Of a DNA stretch of 32,235 nt, positions 6,866 to 14,161 are shown piece after piece. Each line of letters begins with the position of its first letter. Within the stretch, counting starts at the first letter, position 1. Origin of the DNA: Campylobacterales bacterium (GTDB lineage Bacteria > Campylobacterota > Campylobacteria > Campylobacterales > QNZT01). The notes under the pieces are model-generated. The model did not search any database and had not been told where the DNA came from. It saw only the letters and a list, made by a program, of their open reading frames with translations. The position numbers were made by a program, and so were the translations under genes. The stretch is taken from contig JAMOMC010000040.1 of the NCBI GenBank assembly GCA_027068765.1, positions 1 to 32,235 of the forward strand. The letters run 5' to 3'.

Positions 6866-7558
6866 ATGCTAGCAAGCAAGAAGTACCCGCAACAACAGTT
6901 TTCAAATCCATTTGAATCAGAGTCAGGATTAAATTTAAAAATAGAAAATGAAGAGTTTATAAGACCAGAGCCTATTGACAAAGAAATTTGGCTTGATCCA
7001 AAAAAGTATATTATGAGTAAAACTTGTCCAAAAGGTGTTATTGAGTATGGAAATGAGTATTTTGTAGAGATTAGTGGATATAAAGAGAGTGAGCTTGTCG
7101 GAAGACCTCATAGTATTGTAAGACACCCAGATATGCCAAAAATCATCTTTAAACTTATGTGGGATCGCTTAGGAAATCGAAAAAATATATATGCACTTGT
7201 TAAAAACCTTGCAAAAAGCGGTAGGTACTATTGGGTATTAACTGATTTTGATGTTAAAGTTGATAAATCTACAAATGAAACCGTTGGTTACTTTGCTTAC
7301 AGAAGAGCTGCACCTAAAAATGCCGTTAAACAAATCGAAAAAATTTATGCAAAACTAGTTGAAATCGAAAAAGAGAGAGGTATGGATGGAAGTGAGAAGT
7401 ATCTACTTGGATTTTTAGAAGAGAGAGGTCAAACATACGATCAATTTATAGATGAGATAACTAAAAATACTGGTTTTGTAAAACTCTGGTTTAAAGCTAT
7501 GAAAAAATTCTTCTCTTCACAAAAAAATGAAAGAAGAGATCAAACTTCTCTTTCATAA
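6866..7558 (+). CDS. Stand-alone PAS-domain signalling protein (Aer/CetB-like)
   Basis: This 230-residue cytosolic protein has a single PAS domain at about residues 45-150. The motif GNEYFVEISGYKESELVGRPHSIVRHPDMP closely follows the Aer-type redox-sensing PAS consensus, which usually binds FAD. No kinase, GGDEF, methyl-accepting or membrane segment is present. The remaining C-terminal 75 residues are charged and probably helical. In Campylobacter a similar single-PAS protein (CetB) passes a redox or energy signal to a separate transducer (CetA); a comparable role is inferred here. The gene has its own promoter and AAAGGA ribosome binding site and ends in a strong terminator. Confidence 0.75.
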   Translation: MLASKKYPQQQFSNPFESESGLNLKIENEEFIRPEPIDKEIWLDPKKYIMSKTCPKGVIEYGNEYFVEISGYKESELVGRPHSIVRHPDMPKIIFKLMWDRLGNRKNIYALVKNLAKSGRYYWVLTDFDVKVDKSTNETVGYFAYRRAAPKNAVKQIEKIYAKLVEIEKERGMDGSEKYLLGFLEERGQTYDQFIDEITKNTGFVKLWFKAMKKFFSSQKNERRDQTSLS

Positions 7559-7588
7559 TAAGCGATTTAAATAAGTCGCTTATTTTTT
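7557..7588 (+). terminator. Rho-independent terminator after the PAS gene
   Basis: A 12-bp stem, AATAAGCGATTT paired with AAGTCGCTTATT (one U-G pair), closes over a 4-base loop and is followed by a T run. It overlaps the stop codons of both convergent genes (TAA 7556-7558 and the DUF3365 TAA at 7582..7580). The T tract favours termination of plus-strand transcripts; on the minus strand no T tract follows the stem. Confidence 0.85.
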
Positions 7589-8134
7589 AATTTCTGCTAC
7601 TATTACCCCTCTAAAATCACCTTCAACAAAACCCATCGCTTTATCATTTGGGTATGCTTTTGTGATTATAGATTTTAGCTTTTTATCTACATTAGTACCG
7701 TGACATTTTAGACAAGCACCTTTTGTTAAAAGTGGTTTATAAACTCTGTATGTATCAGCAAATTTAAAAACAACTATATCATCTGGAGCGAAAATCTTTT
7801 TTTCAATCTTTTTTAGGTAGACATCCATGATTCCTCTATCTACTCCATCTGCTTTATTGGACTCATTTCTATACTTTAAAGCTGCTCGTCTTACACTTGC
7901 ATGTTGAGGTAATTTTTTATTTACCTCAACTGTTATATCCTTTGCTGCACCTATACAAAATCCCAAAGCTGCCTCCCCACTTGGATCTTCTTTCATCTTT
8001 TTTACAAGATTACTTTTTAACTCACTTCCTAACATATTGATATATTTTATACCCTCTTGTTTTATCTTTTCATCATCTGCTTGTAAAAGACTTGTTGTTA
8101 TTGCAATTACTAAAATTATATTTTTTATCTTCAT
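7580..8134 (-). CDS. Periplasmic c-type haem protein, DUF3365 (Tll0287-like)
   Basis: This 184-residue protein has a clear signal peptide (about residues 1-19, ending LLQA-D). It carries one haem c motif, CLKCH, at 141-145 near the C-terminus. The rest resembles the DUF3365/Tll0287-like domain, a PAS-like fold holding a single haem c, linked to redox sensing or electron transfer. C60 is an extra cysteine that could be a ligand or disulfide partner. An AAGGAA ribosome binding site precedes the ATG, 16 nt after the upstream gene. It is the last gene of a three-gene unit behind the ExeA-like ATPase. Its link to secretion or DNA uptake is not obvious and may be only positional. Confidence 0.78.
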   Translation of the reverse strand: MKIKNIILVIAITTSLLQADDEKIKQEGIKYINMLGSELKSNLVKKMKEDPSGEAALGFCIGAAKDITVEVNKKLPQHASVRRAALKYRNESNKADGVDRGIMDVYLKKIEKKIFAPDDIVVFKFADTYRVYKPLLTKGACLKCHGTNVDKKLKSIITKAYPNDKAMGFVEGDFRGVIVAEIKK

Positions 8135-8150
8135 TTATTTTTCCTTATAT

Positions 8151-8822
8151 TTATTTCAAAGTATCTAACAATCTTCGCGCTTCTTTTGAGTCGTTATGTT
8201 TTAGATAGAGCGAAAGTGCTTTTTTAGCAACTGTTGGTTGCCCTAAAATTACTTTTGATTTTGCATAAAGTATCCAAGGAAGACTCTGTTTTGCATCTTT
8301 TTTACTAGCTTTAACAGCCCAAACAATAGACTTTTGATAATCTTTTTCATCATAATAGAACTTCGCAACATTTAAAGCAGAATTATAAGATTGATGCTCT
8401 TTATCTGATACCAAAAGCTTATATAGGCTTTTTCTCTCTTTTACCTCTAGTTTAAATGTCTCATCTTTATCTATATCTTTTGAAGCTCTTTTGTAAATTT
8501 CATCTGGAAGTTCTTGTGATTTTGGTGTTTCAACTTCTACTCTTGGAACTACCTTTGATTCAATATCTTCTTTTTTGACTTCTAGCTCTTTTGTCTCATT
8601 GTCACTTACTACTTTTTCTACACTATTTTTGATAGCAACTTCACTTTTTTCAGGTGTTGTTGTCTTGAAACTGTTCATAATAAAACTGCTATTTGTCGCA
8701 AGATAAAAACCAGCCAGACAAAGAGCAATAACCACTAGTAGAAAAAGAAATAACTTATCTCTTTTTCTATTTTGATATTTCTCATACTTTTTTACAAGTT
8801 CATTAAAATTATTATTTAACAT
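8151..8822 (-). CDS. Membrane-anchored protein with C-terminal TPR-like repeats
   Basis: This 223-residue protein has a short charged N-terminus, one transmembrane helix (about residues 23-43) and a long Lys/Glu-rich linker to about 135. A helical C-terminal region follows, with TPR-like spacing (ALNVAKFYYDEKDYQKSIVWAVKAS, then LPWILYAKSKVILGQ). The domain would lie in the periplasm. It overlaps the upstream ATPase gene by 11 nt and is probably translated with it. Its position beside an ExeA-type ATPase recalls ExeB/GspB, which pairs with ExeA to place the secretin, although no GspB domain is recognisable. Similar TM-plus-repeat proteins occur in the Campylobacter transformation locus. The function is inferred from context. 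Confidence 0.55.
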   Translation of the reverse strand: MLNNNFNELVKKYEKYQNRKRDKLFLFLLVVIALCLAGFYLATNSSFIMNSFKTTTPEKSEVAIKNSVEKVVSDNETKELEVKKEDIESKVVPRVEVETPKSQELPDEIYKRASKDIDKDETFKLEVKERKSLYKLLVSDKEHQSYNSALNVAKFYYDEKDYQKSIVWAVKASKKDAKQSLPWILYAKSKVILGQPTVAKKALSLYLKHNDSKEARRLLDTLK

Positions 8823-9618
8823 CTAAAAGTCCTGTATCGATCGCAGCCATTGTAAGTGTTTTTGTATTTATTTTTAAGTAGCTATTTGATAATTTATCTT
8901 TTTCGGCTATGTTCATGATTTCAAAAAGTGTTCTTACCAATTTTTTAGTTGTTCTAAAGTTTCTATTTGCATATCTATTTATATGTTTTATATGTCTTGC
9001 TTTGAACATCGCAGCAAACTCTGAAAGATTGTTTGAAATTAGTCTATTTTCGATATACCTAGCCACTTCATGGTCTTGTAAAGATTGTATTTCTATTACT
9101 CTGTTTGTCCTTGATTTGAAGTGATCTTTGTCTAAGATATACTGCCCTTCTTTTTTATGCATGGCTAGTACAAACTGAAAAATCTTTTGATCACTTAAAA
9201 TTCTCACAAGCTCTATCTGCTCTTCTGTTAAAAGCTGTGCTTCATCTATAAAAACTGTATACTCTAAGTTATTAAAATTTTTAGATAAACTTGATATAAG
9301 AGCTTCGGTTGTAAGCTCATTTCGCTCTATATTTTTTCCAGCCATGCTTAAAAGTATCTCTAAAAACTCTTTTTCATCAAAATATGGATGAGTGAAATAC
9401 TTTGCAACCTTAACGGTTTTCACTCTTTTTGTAATGTAATTTAATAAAAAACTTTTACCACATCCAGGATTTCCTAAAACAAAAATCAAAGGTGTGTCGT
9501 GTGCTGTGATGGCATCAATTAAACTTTTTTTGGCATATTCAAATGTCAAAGAGTCAAAATATCCGCTTAAATCAAAATCATCACTAAACAGGTCTTTGGC
9601 AATCGCATATTGATTCAT
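8812..9618 (-). CDS. ExeA/GspA-like AAA+ ATPase
   Basis: The 268-residue ATPase has Walker A GNPGCGKS at 49-56 and Walker B YTVFIDEA at 120-127, in the arrangement of the ExeA/GspA and TniB-like AAA+ group. ExeA works at the inner membrane to position the type II secretin. The related Campylobacter protein CtsP is needed for DNA uptake. There is no C-terminal transmembrane helix or peptidoglycan-binding domain, so it is shorter than Aeromonas ExeA and would depend on a partner such as the membrane protein encoded just downstream. AAAGGA precedes the ATG. The gene lies beside a T2SS cluster, which supports a role in its assembly. Confidence 0.72.
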   Translation of the reverse strand: MNQYAIAKDLFSDDFDLSGYFDSLTFEYAKKSLIDAITAHDTPLIFVLGNPGCGKSFLLNYITKRVKTVKVAKYFTHPYFDEKEFLEILLSMAGKNIERNELTTEALISSLSKNFNNLEYTVFIDEAQLLTEEQIELVRILSDQKIFQFVLAMHKKEGQYILDKDHFKSRTNRVIEIQSLQDHEVARYIENRLISNNLSEFAAMFKARHIKHINRYANRNFRTTKKLVRTLFEIMNIAEKDKLSNSYLKINTKTLTMAAIDTGLLDVK

Positions 9619-9634
9619 TAGTCCTCTTTATTTG

Positions 9635-9673
9635 TCGAGACCTTCAAGAGCAGGTACACTCTAATCACCTCGA
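9635..9673 (-). promoter_or_regulatory. Possible structured 5' leader of the ExeA-like operon
   Basis: TCGAG (9635-9639) and CTCGA (9669-9673) enclose further pairable segments. The AGGT at 9652-9655 can pair with either the ACCT at 9640-9643 or the ACCT at 9667-9670, and AGAG/CTCT (9647-9650 with 9659-9662) offers another stem. Mutually exclusive helices like these can act as a switch, but the stems are short and could arise by chance. Confidence 0.25.
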
Positions 9674-9699
9674 ACTAGGTTTTGGAATTATAACTATAA

Positions 9700-9729
9700 T
9701 CAATTCGCTCTTAGAATTGACTGTTTTTT
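9700..9729 (+). terminator. Hairpin plus T tract of unknown transcript
   Basis: TCAATTC, a 7-base loop and GAATTGA (9700-9706 and 9714-9720), followed by CTG and a run of T, have the form of a weak Rho-independent terminator on the plus strand. No plus-strand gene ends here, so it may end antisense read-through into the minus-strand operon, or may simply overlap that operon's promoter. Confidence 0.3.
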
Positions 9730-9970
9730 TACTTTTAAAAATATTTTCTAAAATTGCCATAGTATCAAAAATTAGAGCTTTGGTAGTTTTACTTTTACTT
9801 TTGTCCTGTAGAGGCTTTATGAGTAATATTTTTTTTACTGTTATGTTAAAAAATTTTAAGTAAAATCCTGTTAAATTTCTTTTTCAAAAAGCTAATGGTT
9901 TAAATAGATGTTACGATATCAGTCAATTTATAGTAAAACTAATAATTATAGAGATTTCAAGGGAAGAAAG

Positions 9971-10080
9971 ATGGATAGAAACGATATTCTTTTAAACGCA
10001 GTTTAACAGAGATTAATTCACAAACAGCAACAATTTTCTACCATTTGCAAATTAAGATTCTTCTAGTTAACCTATTTTGA
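9971..10080 (+). pseudogene. Small broken ORF with intact ribosome binding site
   Basis: GGGAAG lies four bases ahead of an ATG that opens MDRNDILLNAV before TAA 10004-10006. A frame offset by one base then continues LTEINSQTATIFYHLQ to a TGA at 10078-10080, overlapping the end of gspG. A single missing base would give one protein of about 36 residues. I do not recognise it. Confidence 0.3.
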
Positions 10081-10491
10081 TTTACAAGCTGAAAACTTTA
10101 TATCAGCACTCTCTTTCTCTCCGCCTTCTTTTCCATCAGCTCCCAAAGAGATCATCTCTATGACTCCATCATTGTTTATGTAGATGTATGAATTTTTCCA
10201 TGGGTCAACTGGTACATTTCCATCTAAATAGCCTCCATCTGGGTAGCTTTTGTACTTTTCTGGATCAGGGTTTGATACTAATGCTTTCATGCCTTCTTCT
10301 GTGGTTGGAAGTAAGCCGTTGCTTAGTTTGAAGTTTTTAAATGCATCATTTATGCTTTGCATCTGAATACAGACTATCTTTTTTCTTGCTTCTTCGCTTT
10401 GTCCTAATAAGTTTGGTAGGACAAGTCCTGCTAAAAGTCCTAAAATAATGATAACAATCATAATCTCAATAAGTGAAAAACCTCTTCTCAT
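10072..10491 (-). CDS. gspG: Major pseudopilin of type II secretion / transformation system
   Basis: This 139-residue prepilin has the class III signal MRRG-FSLIEIMIVIIILGLL, with Gly at -1, Phe at +1 and Glu at +5. It is cut and methylated by a prepilin peptidase that is not encoded in this window. The globular part has the GspG hallmarks: LPTTEEGMKALV and a proline-containing VDPWKNSY, followed by an acidic, Gly-rich loop (GADGKEGGE) of the calcium-binding type. It builds the pseudopilus that pushes substrate through the GspD secretin. The gene faces away from the gspK-F operon across 92 bp and has a strong AAAGGAAC ribosome binding site. Confidence 0.9.
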   Translation of the reverse strand: MRRGFSLIEIMIVIIILGLLAGLVLPNLLGQSEEARKKIVCIQMQSINDAFKNFKLSNGLLPTTEEGMKALVSNPDPEKYKSYPDGGYLDGNVPVDPWKNSYIYINNDGVIEMISLGADGKEGGEKESADIKFSACKSK

Positions 10492-10583
10492 GCTGGTTCC
10501 TTTTTTTAAATATATTGTACTTTAAGCATATAGTGTATAAAATTAAAGCTAAAACTATTATAAGAGAAAGTCACTTAAAGATA
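10492..10583. promoter_or_regulatory. Divergent promoter region gspG / gspK operon
   Basis: This AT-rich region contains TTGTAC (10515-10520) and TATAAA (10536-10541) on the plus strand with a short 15-nt spacer, facing the gspK operon. On the minus strand a TACAAT-like -10 (10519..10514) faces gspG. The matches are imperfect. Confidence 0.35.
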
Positions 10584-11516
10584 ATGAAAAAAGCTATTGT
10601 ATTACTTATGACTATTGGATTTATTGCTCTTATATCAGCATTAGTGCTTATATCGCTCTCTATCTCTAAAAAAAGTTTTGATCAAGTTGTCTATTTAGAT
10701 GCGAGAAATCAATTTTCTGTAGCTTTTAAAGATTTTGTGAAGATGCTTGATGAGGGTAGTGAAAAGGTTAATACAAAAGAGGAATTAGATATATTTGCAT
10801 ACCTTGTTTTGCCCCCTATGATTGAGCCAAAAACAGGTGTAGAGTTTGGTTTTTTTGTAGAGCCTTTGATGGGGAAGTTAAATATAAACTATATTTTAGA
10901 GCAGATGAGATTGGATGAAAATGGCTCAAAGTTAGAGTATCTTGAGAGACCGTTAGTCAATTTTTTTAATAAGTTTGAGTTAAAAGAGCAAAGGACTCTT
11001 TTAAATATCTTAAGAGATACTATAGATAAAGATGATATTGAGATGGGTGCTTATAGTGAGATTGCATCTTTGGATTTTGATTTTCGTGAGGGAAAAATTT
11101 ATAGTTTTAACCATTTGAAGAAGATTTTTGACCACTACAATAAAATAAGCTATGATGCAAATGTATATAAAATTACAAAAGAGATTTGGGAAGAGTCGTT
11201 TTATTTTGGTGATACAAATGCATCTAAACAGTTTTTAGATTGTGCTAAGATGCAAGGTGTTGTAAATCTTATAACAGACAATTTATACTTAGATGCAAAT
11301 GAAAGAGATTTTTGTAATGAGTTTAATCAAACTGAGGAGTTTGATTTGAAAAAGCTAAAAGAGATATATAATATTGCATCTTTTGATAAAAAAAGAGAAT
11401 ATCTGCTAAAATGCAATATTATATTTAATACAGAGAATTTTAAAACAAATGTGACATTTGATTATGATATTAAAGATGCAAGGATAGGTAATATTGACAA
11501 AAATTTTCAAGAGTGA
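10584..11516 (+). CDS. gspK: GspK-like minor pseudopilin
   Basis: The listed ORF begins at 10473, but its first 37 codons overlap the start of divergent gspG and look unlike coding sequence. The ATG at 10584 gives a 310-residue protein starting KKAIVLLMTIGFIALISALV. That is the GspK pattern: a prepilin-like hydrophobic helix without Glu at +5. The residue expected at -1 is Ala rather than Gly (KKA-IVLLM). The large globular region (about residues 30-310) contains PKTGVEFGFFVEPLMGKLNIN, matching the conserved start of the GspK domain. In T2SS, GspK caps the pseudopilus tip. It is the first gene of an eight-gene operon and overlaps gspL by 23 nt. Confidence 0.75.
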   Translation: MKKAIVLLMTIGFIALISALVLISLSISKKSFDQVVYLDARNQFSVAFKDFVKMLDEGSEKVNTKEELDIFAYLVLPPMIEPKTGVEFGFFVEPLMGKLNINYILEQMRLDENGSKLEYLERPLVNFFNKFELKEQRTLLNILRDTIDKDDIEMGAYSEIASLDFDFREGKIYSFNHLKKIFDHYNKISYDANVYKITKEIWEESFYFGDTNASKQFLDCAKMQGVVNLITDNLYLDANERDFCNEFNQTEEFDLKKLKEIYNIASFDKKREYLLKCNIIFNTENFKTNVTFDYDIKDARIGNIDKNFQE

Positions 11517-12429
11517 TAGCAAGATACTTTATCTAAGTAGCAAAACTTCTATACAAAAAAGCGGTAAGTTTGATGTTATACTCTCTCCACAGTTTTATTG
11601 GGTTAAGAGAGTTTCTCTTCCAGTTTCAAGTTTGAGTGGTGCAAAGAGATTAGCACAGTCGATTTATGAGGGCTCTTTACCTGAGGGTGATTTCTCTTAT
11701 GAAGTTAGCAAAGTAGATGATGAGTTTATTATTATAGCTTATGATAAAAATAGCATATCTTCGATAATTTCTGAAAAATTTACACAAGATGCAAAAGTTT
11801 CTGGTATCTATTTTGCACAAAATGAGTTTTTAGATCTTCAGGGTTGTTGTGGGATTGATGAGACAAATTCACTTGTAAATATCAACTCTTTAATCATGCA
11901 AGTACCAAGAGTTTGTACTGAATCAAAAAAAGAGATAAGTTTTTTTCTTGAAAATAAAAAATTATCAAAAAACAAAATTACACTAGGCTCATTTGAAGAT
12001 AGTGTGATTAGTTTAAAAGAGTTTTATTTTGTAGCTGCGGCTGTTTTTATCTTGTTCTCCTCTTTTGTTATTGACTGGGTAAATTACAGCTCTTCGCTTG
12101 CAAATCTTGAAGATAAAAGAACTCAAATAATTACAAAAAATGATCTACCTCAAACTTCGATGCAGTTAAATAGCATAAAAGATAGCTTGACTAAAACTTA
12201 CAAAACACAAAAAAGCATACGAGATGCAGTTTTTGGTTTTAGTAAACTAAATCTTAAAAAGGGAGAGTATATTGAGCATATTTCAGCCTCTTCTAAAGAG
12301 ATGATAGTTGTTATAAAAGTGAATGATAAAAATAGAGAAAACGAAATAAAACAGAGACTTTCAAAAACATTTAAAATTAAAAGTTCAATTTTTAACGAAA
12401 AACATTTAACTATAAAGATAGCTTCATGA
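11494..12429 (+). CDS. gspL: GspL-like inner-membrane assembly protein
   Basis: The 311-residue protein has a cytoplasmic N-terminal half (about residues 1-180), one transmembrane helix (about 182-200, FYFVAAAVFILFSSFVIDW), then a coiled-coil and ferredoxin-like periplasmic part. This is the topology of GspL, which recruits the GspE ATPase to the inner-membrane platform. Sequence similarity to classical GspL is faint, so position (after K, before M-N-C-D-E-F) carries most of the weight. The start is TTG, inside the end of gspK, with a GGATAGG stretch upstream. It overlaps the next gene by 4 nt. Confidence 0.6.
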   Translation: MTKIFKSDSKILYLSSKTSIQKSGKFDVILSPQFYWVKRVSLPVSSLSGAKRLAQSIYEGSLPEGDFSYEVSKVDDEFIIIAYDKNSISSIISEKFTQDAKVSGIYFAQNEFLDLQGCCGIDETNSLVNINSLIMQVPRVCTESKKEISFFLENKKLSKNKITLGSFEDSVISLKEFYFVAAAVFILFSSFVIDWVNYSSSLANLEDKRTQIITKNDLPQTSMQLNSIKDSLTKTYKTQKSIRDAVFGFSKLNLKKGEYIEHISASSKEMIVVIKVNDKNRENEIKQRLSKTFKIKSSIFNEKHLTIKIAS

Positions 12430-12821
12430 CACAAAAAAGGTTTATTTTATTTGTAGTTCTTAGTTTGGTTTTATTGTTGTTTGTCTATATAAAAAAAGAG
12501 GGTGCTAAAAAAGAGTATTTAGTTCAAAAAGTAGAGCTTTTGGCTTTTGAAAAAGAGGCAAAAGAGTTAGCCGTTCTTAAAAATAAGTACAAAGATAAAA
12601 AGACAACCGCAAGATTGATATCTTCTCTAAAGAGAATTAAAGCTCCATCAAAAGATTTTACAAAGCAAGATATAAGAGTTTTAGAGTTTGAAAAGTTAGA
12701 TATAAGAGCTTTAAATCAACTTATAAAAAAGATACAAAATGCGACATTTGTTATCACAAAACTTGAAATCATAAGAGAGAGTGATACAGATGCAAAACTT
12801 AGAGTGGAGATTAAAAAATGA
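12426..12821 (+). CDS. gspM: GspM-like inner-membrane protein
   Basis: The 131-residue protein has a single N-terminal transmembrane helix (about residues 5-22) and a Lys/Glu-rich coiled-coil segment (25-60). A small C-terminal domain ends in FVITKLEIIRESDTDAKLRVEIKK, resembling the ferredoxin-like fold of GspM/PilO proteins. It would sit beside GspL in the inner-membrane platform. The start and stop overlap both neighbours by 4 nt. The assignment depends on topology, size and gene order. Confidence 0.6.
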   Translation: MTQKRFILFVVLSLVLLLFVYIKKEGAKKEYLVQKVELLAFEKEAKELAVLKNKYKDKKTTARLISSLKRIKAPSKDFTKQDIRVLEFEKLDIRALNQLIKKIQNATFVITKLEIIRESDTDAKLRVEIKK

Positions 12822-13336
12822 AGAAGATTTTGATATTTTTGATTGTTTTTTACATTGTAGCTATAGTTTTTATGCCTAAAGAAAATCTATATTTCACTCT
12901 TAAAAATACTCTAAAAAGTGAGCAAATTGGACTAAATGAAGAGAGTCTTAGTGATAATTTTGTATCTTTAAAAGCTTTAGGTCTTGTTGTGTCTTATGAT
13001 GGAATTAAATCACTTCAAGCCAAAGAGCTTATAGTAACTCCTTTTTTATTTTACAATAAAATAAAAGCTTATGAAGTATCAGCAGCTTCTTCTTTTAAAG
13101 AGATGTTTAGATTTTCTGCAGATGAAGTTGAGATAACTTATGCTATTTGGAATTATAATGAGGCAAAGATTTATGCTACTGGTGATTTTGGTGAGTTAAA
13201 TGGAGTTTTTGATTTGCAAAAAAAGAGTCTTCAAGTTGTATTAAAACCTAGTATGGAGTTTGAAAATTCCTCGATGTTAAGGCAGCATTTTAAAAAGAGC
13301 GAGGAGGGTTATATCTATGAAACAAAAATCAAATAA
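12818..13336 (+). CDS. gspN: GspN-like protein
   Basis: The 172-residue protein has an N-terminal hydrophobic helix (about residues 3-20) followed by MPKENLYFTLKNTL, close to the N-terminal pattern of type II secretion protein N. The rest is beta-rich with repeated short amphipathic strands, as in GspN, whose role is accessory and poorly understood. It overlaps gspM by 4 nt and gspC by 20 nt. A GspN in a set this reduced suggests that it is not dispensable here. Confidence 0.65.
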   Translation: MKKILIFLIVFYIVAIVFMPKENLYFTLKNTLKSEQIGLNEESLSDNFVSLKALGLVVSYDGIKSLQAKELIVTPFLFYNKIKAYEVSAASSFKEMFRFSADEVEITYAIWNYNEAKIYATGDFGELNGVFDLQKKSLQVVLKPSMEFENSSMLRQHFKKSEEGYIYETKIK

Positions 13337-14150
13337 CTATTTTTATATAGTCGCTTTTTATATAATTCTCCCTATTGCATTAGCTAAATTGCTTTGGAGT
13401 GTGGCTATGTTTTTTTTAGATAAGGATGCATTAGAAGTTCCAAAACAAGAGAGTTTTGTTTATCATTATAATATCAACTTAGCAAAAGATATTATAGGAG
13501 CTAAAAGAGATGCTGTTGCAACTGTAGAGCAGATTGAGACAAACAATCGTATAGATAGTATTAAATTAAAAGGAACTTATGTATCTAAATCAAATAACTT
13601 TATTATAATTGAAGATGATTTAGGGACAACTTTTTTATATAAAAATGAAAAATATATGGGTTATGAATTGATAGAGATTTATGACCAGAGAGCTGTTTTA
13701 GAAAAAGATGGAAGAAAATATGATATAGTTTTGGAAGATAGTGATAAAAAAGCAGATAGAGCATCTTCTATATCACAAGATAAAAAATCCTCAGCTTCAA
13801 AAGCGACAACTCAAGAGGAGTATATACCTGGTGAGCCAATTATATTGACAAGAGAAGAGATAGACTCATATATCAAAGACCCTAATAAAATTTGGAAAAA
13901 CATAAGAATTCAAGAGCTTAGAAAAGATGGGATATTAGAAGGCTTTAGAGTAAATTATGTCAAAAGAAAATCGTTTTTTGACAATATTGGGTTAAAAAGT
14001 GGAGATGTTATAAAAAGTATTGATGGAAAAGAGATAAAATCTCTTGCAGATGTTATGAGGTATTATGAGGATGTAAATAATCTTGAAGGCTTATCTATAA
14101 GTGTTTTAAGAGGAGAAGATATCCTAGATTTTGAATTTAATGTTAATTAG
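13317..14150 (+). CDS. gspC: GspC-like protein with C-terminal PDZ domain
   Basis: The 277-residue protein has one N-terminal transmembrane helix (about residues 8-33). A periplasmic homology region follows (about 75-145, including IDSIKLKGTYVSKSNNFIIIE and FLYKNEKYMGYEL), then a Ser/Lys-rich linker and a PDZ domain (about 195-277, with NIGLKSGDVIKSIDGKEIKSLADV). This is the GspC layout; the HR region links the inner-membrane platform to the secretin and the PDZ domain helps choose substrates. It lies directly upstream of gspD, as in most T2SS operons. Confidence 0.8.
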   Translation: MKQKSNNYFYIVAFYIILPIALAKLLWSVAMFFLDKDALEVPKQESFVYHYNINLAKDIIGAKRDAVATVEQIETNNRIDSIKLKGTYVSKSNNFIIIEDDLGTTFLYKNEKYMGYELIEIYDQRAVLEKDGRKYDIVLEDSDKKADRASSISQDKKSSASKATTQEEYIPGEPIILTREEIDSYIKDPNKIWKNIRIQELRKDGILEGFRVNYVKRKSFFDNIGLKSGDVIKSIDGKEIKSLADVMRYYEDVNNLEGLSISVLRGEDILDFEFNVN

Positions 14151-14161
14151 GGGTTTGAGTA

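Larger units (their letters stand above)
9619..10071. other. Intergenic stretch between the ExeA-like gene and gspG
   Basis: This 453-bp stretch has no intact gene. It holds a structured-looking leader next to the ATPase gene (9635-9673), a minus-strand TATAAT (9692..9687), a hairpin followed by a T run (9700-9729), a very T-rich middle with many stops, and a small broken ORF with a good ribosome binding site (9971 onward). No tRNA, IS end or CRISPR repeat was seen. Confidence 0.6.

Noticed and set aside
9655-9685. TTCGA within the minus-strand leader, resembling a tRNA T-loop
   Set aside because: No acceptor, D or anticodon arms can be formed around it, so it is not a tRNA.
10473-10583. N-terminal 37 codons of the listed 347-residue ORF
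   Set aside because: They overlap the start of divergent gspG, have no ribosome binding site and precede a typical pseudopilin N-terminus at 10584.
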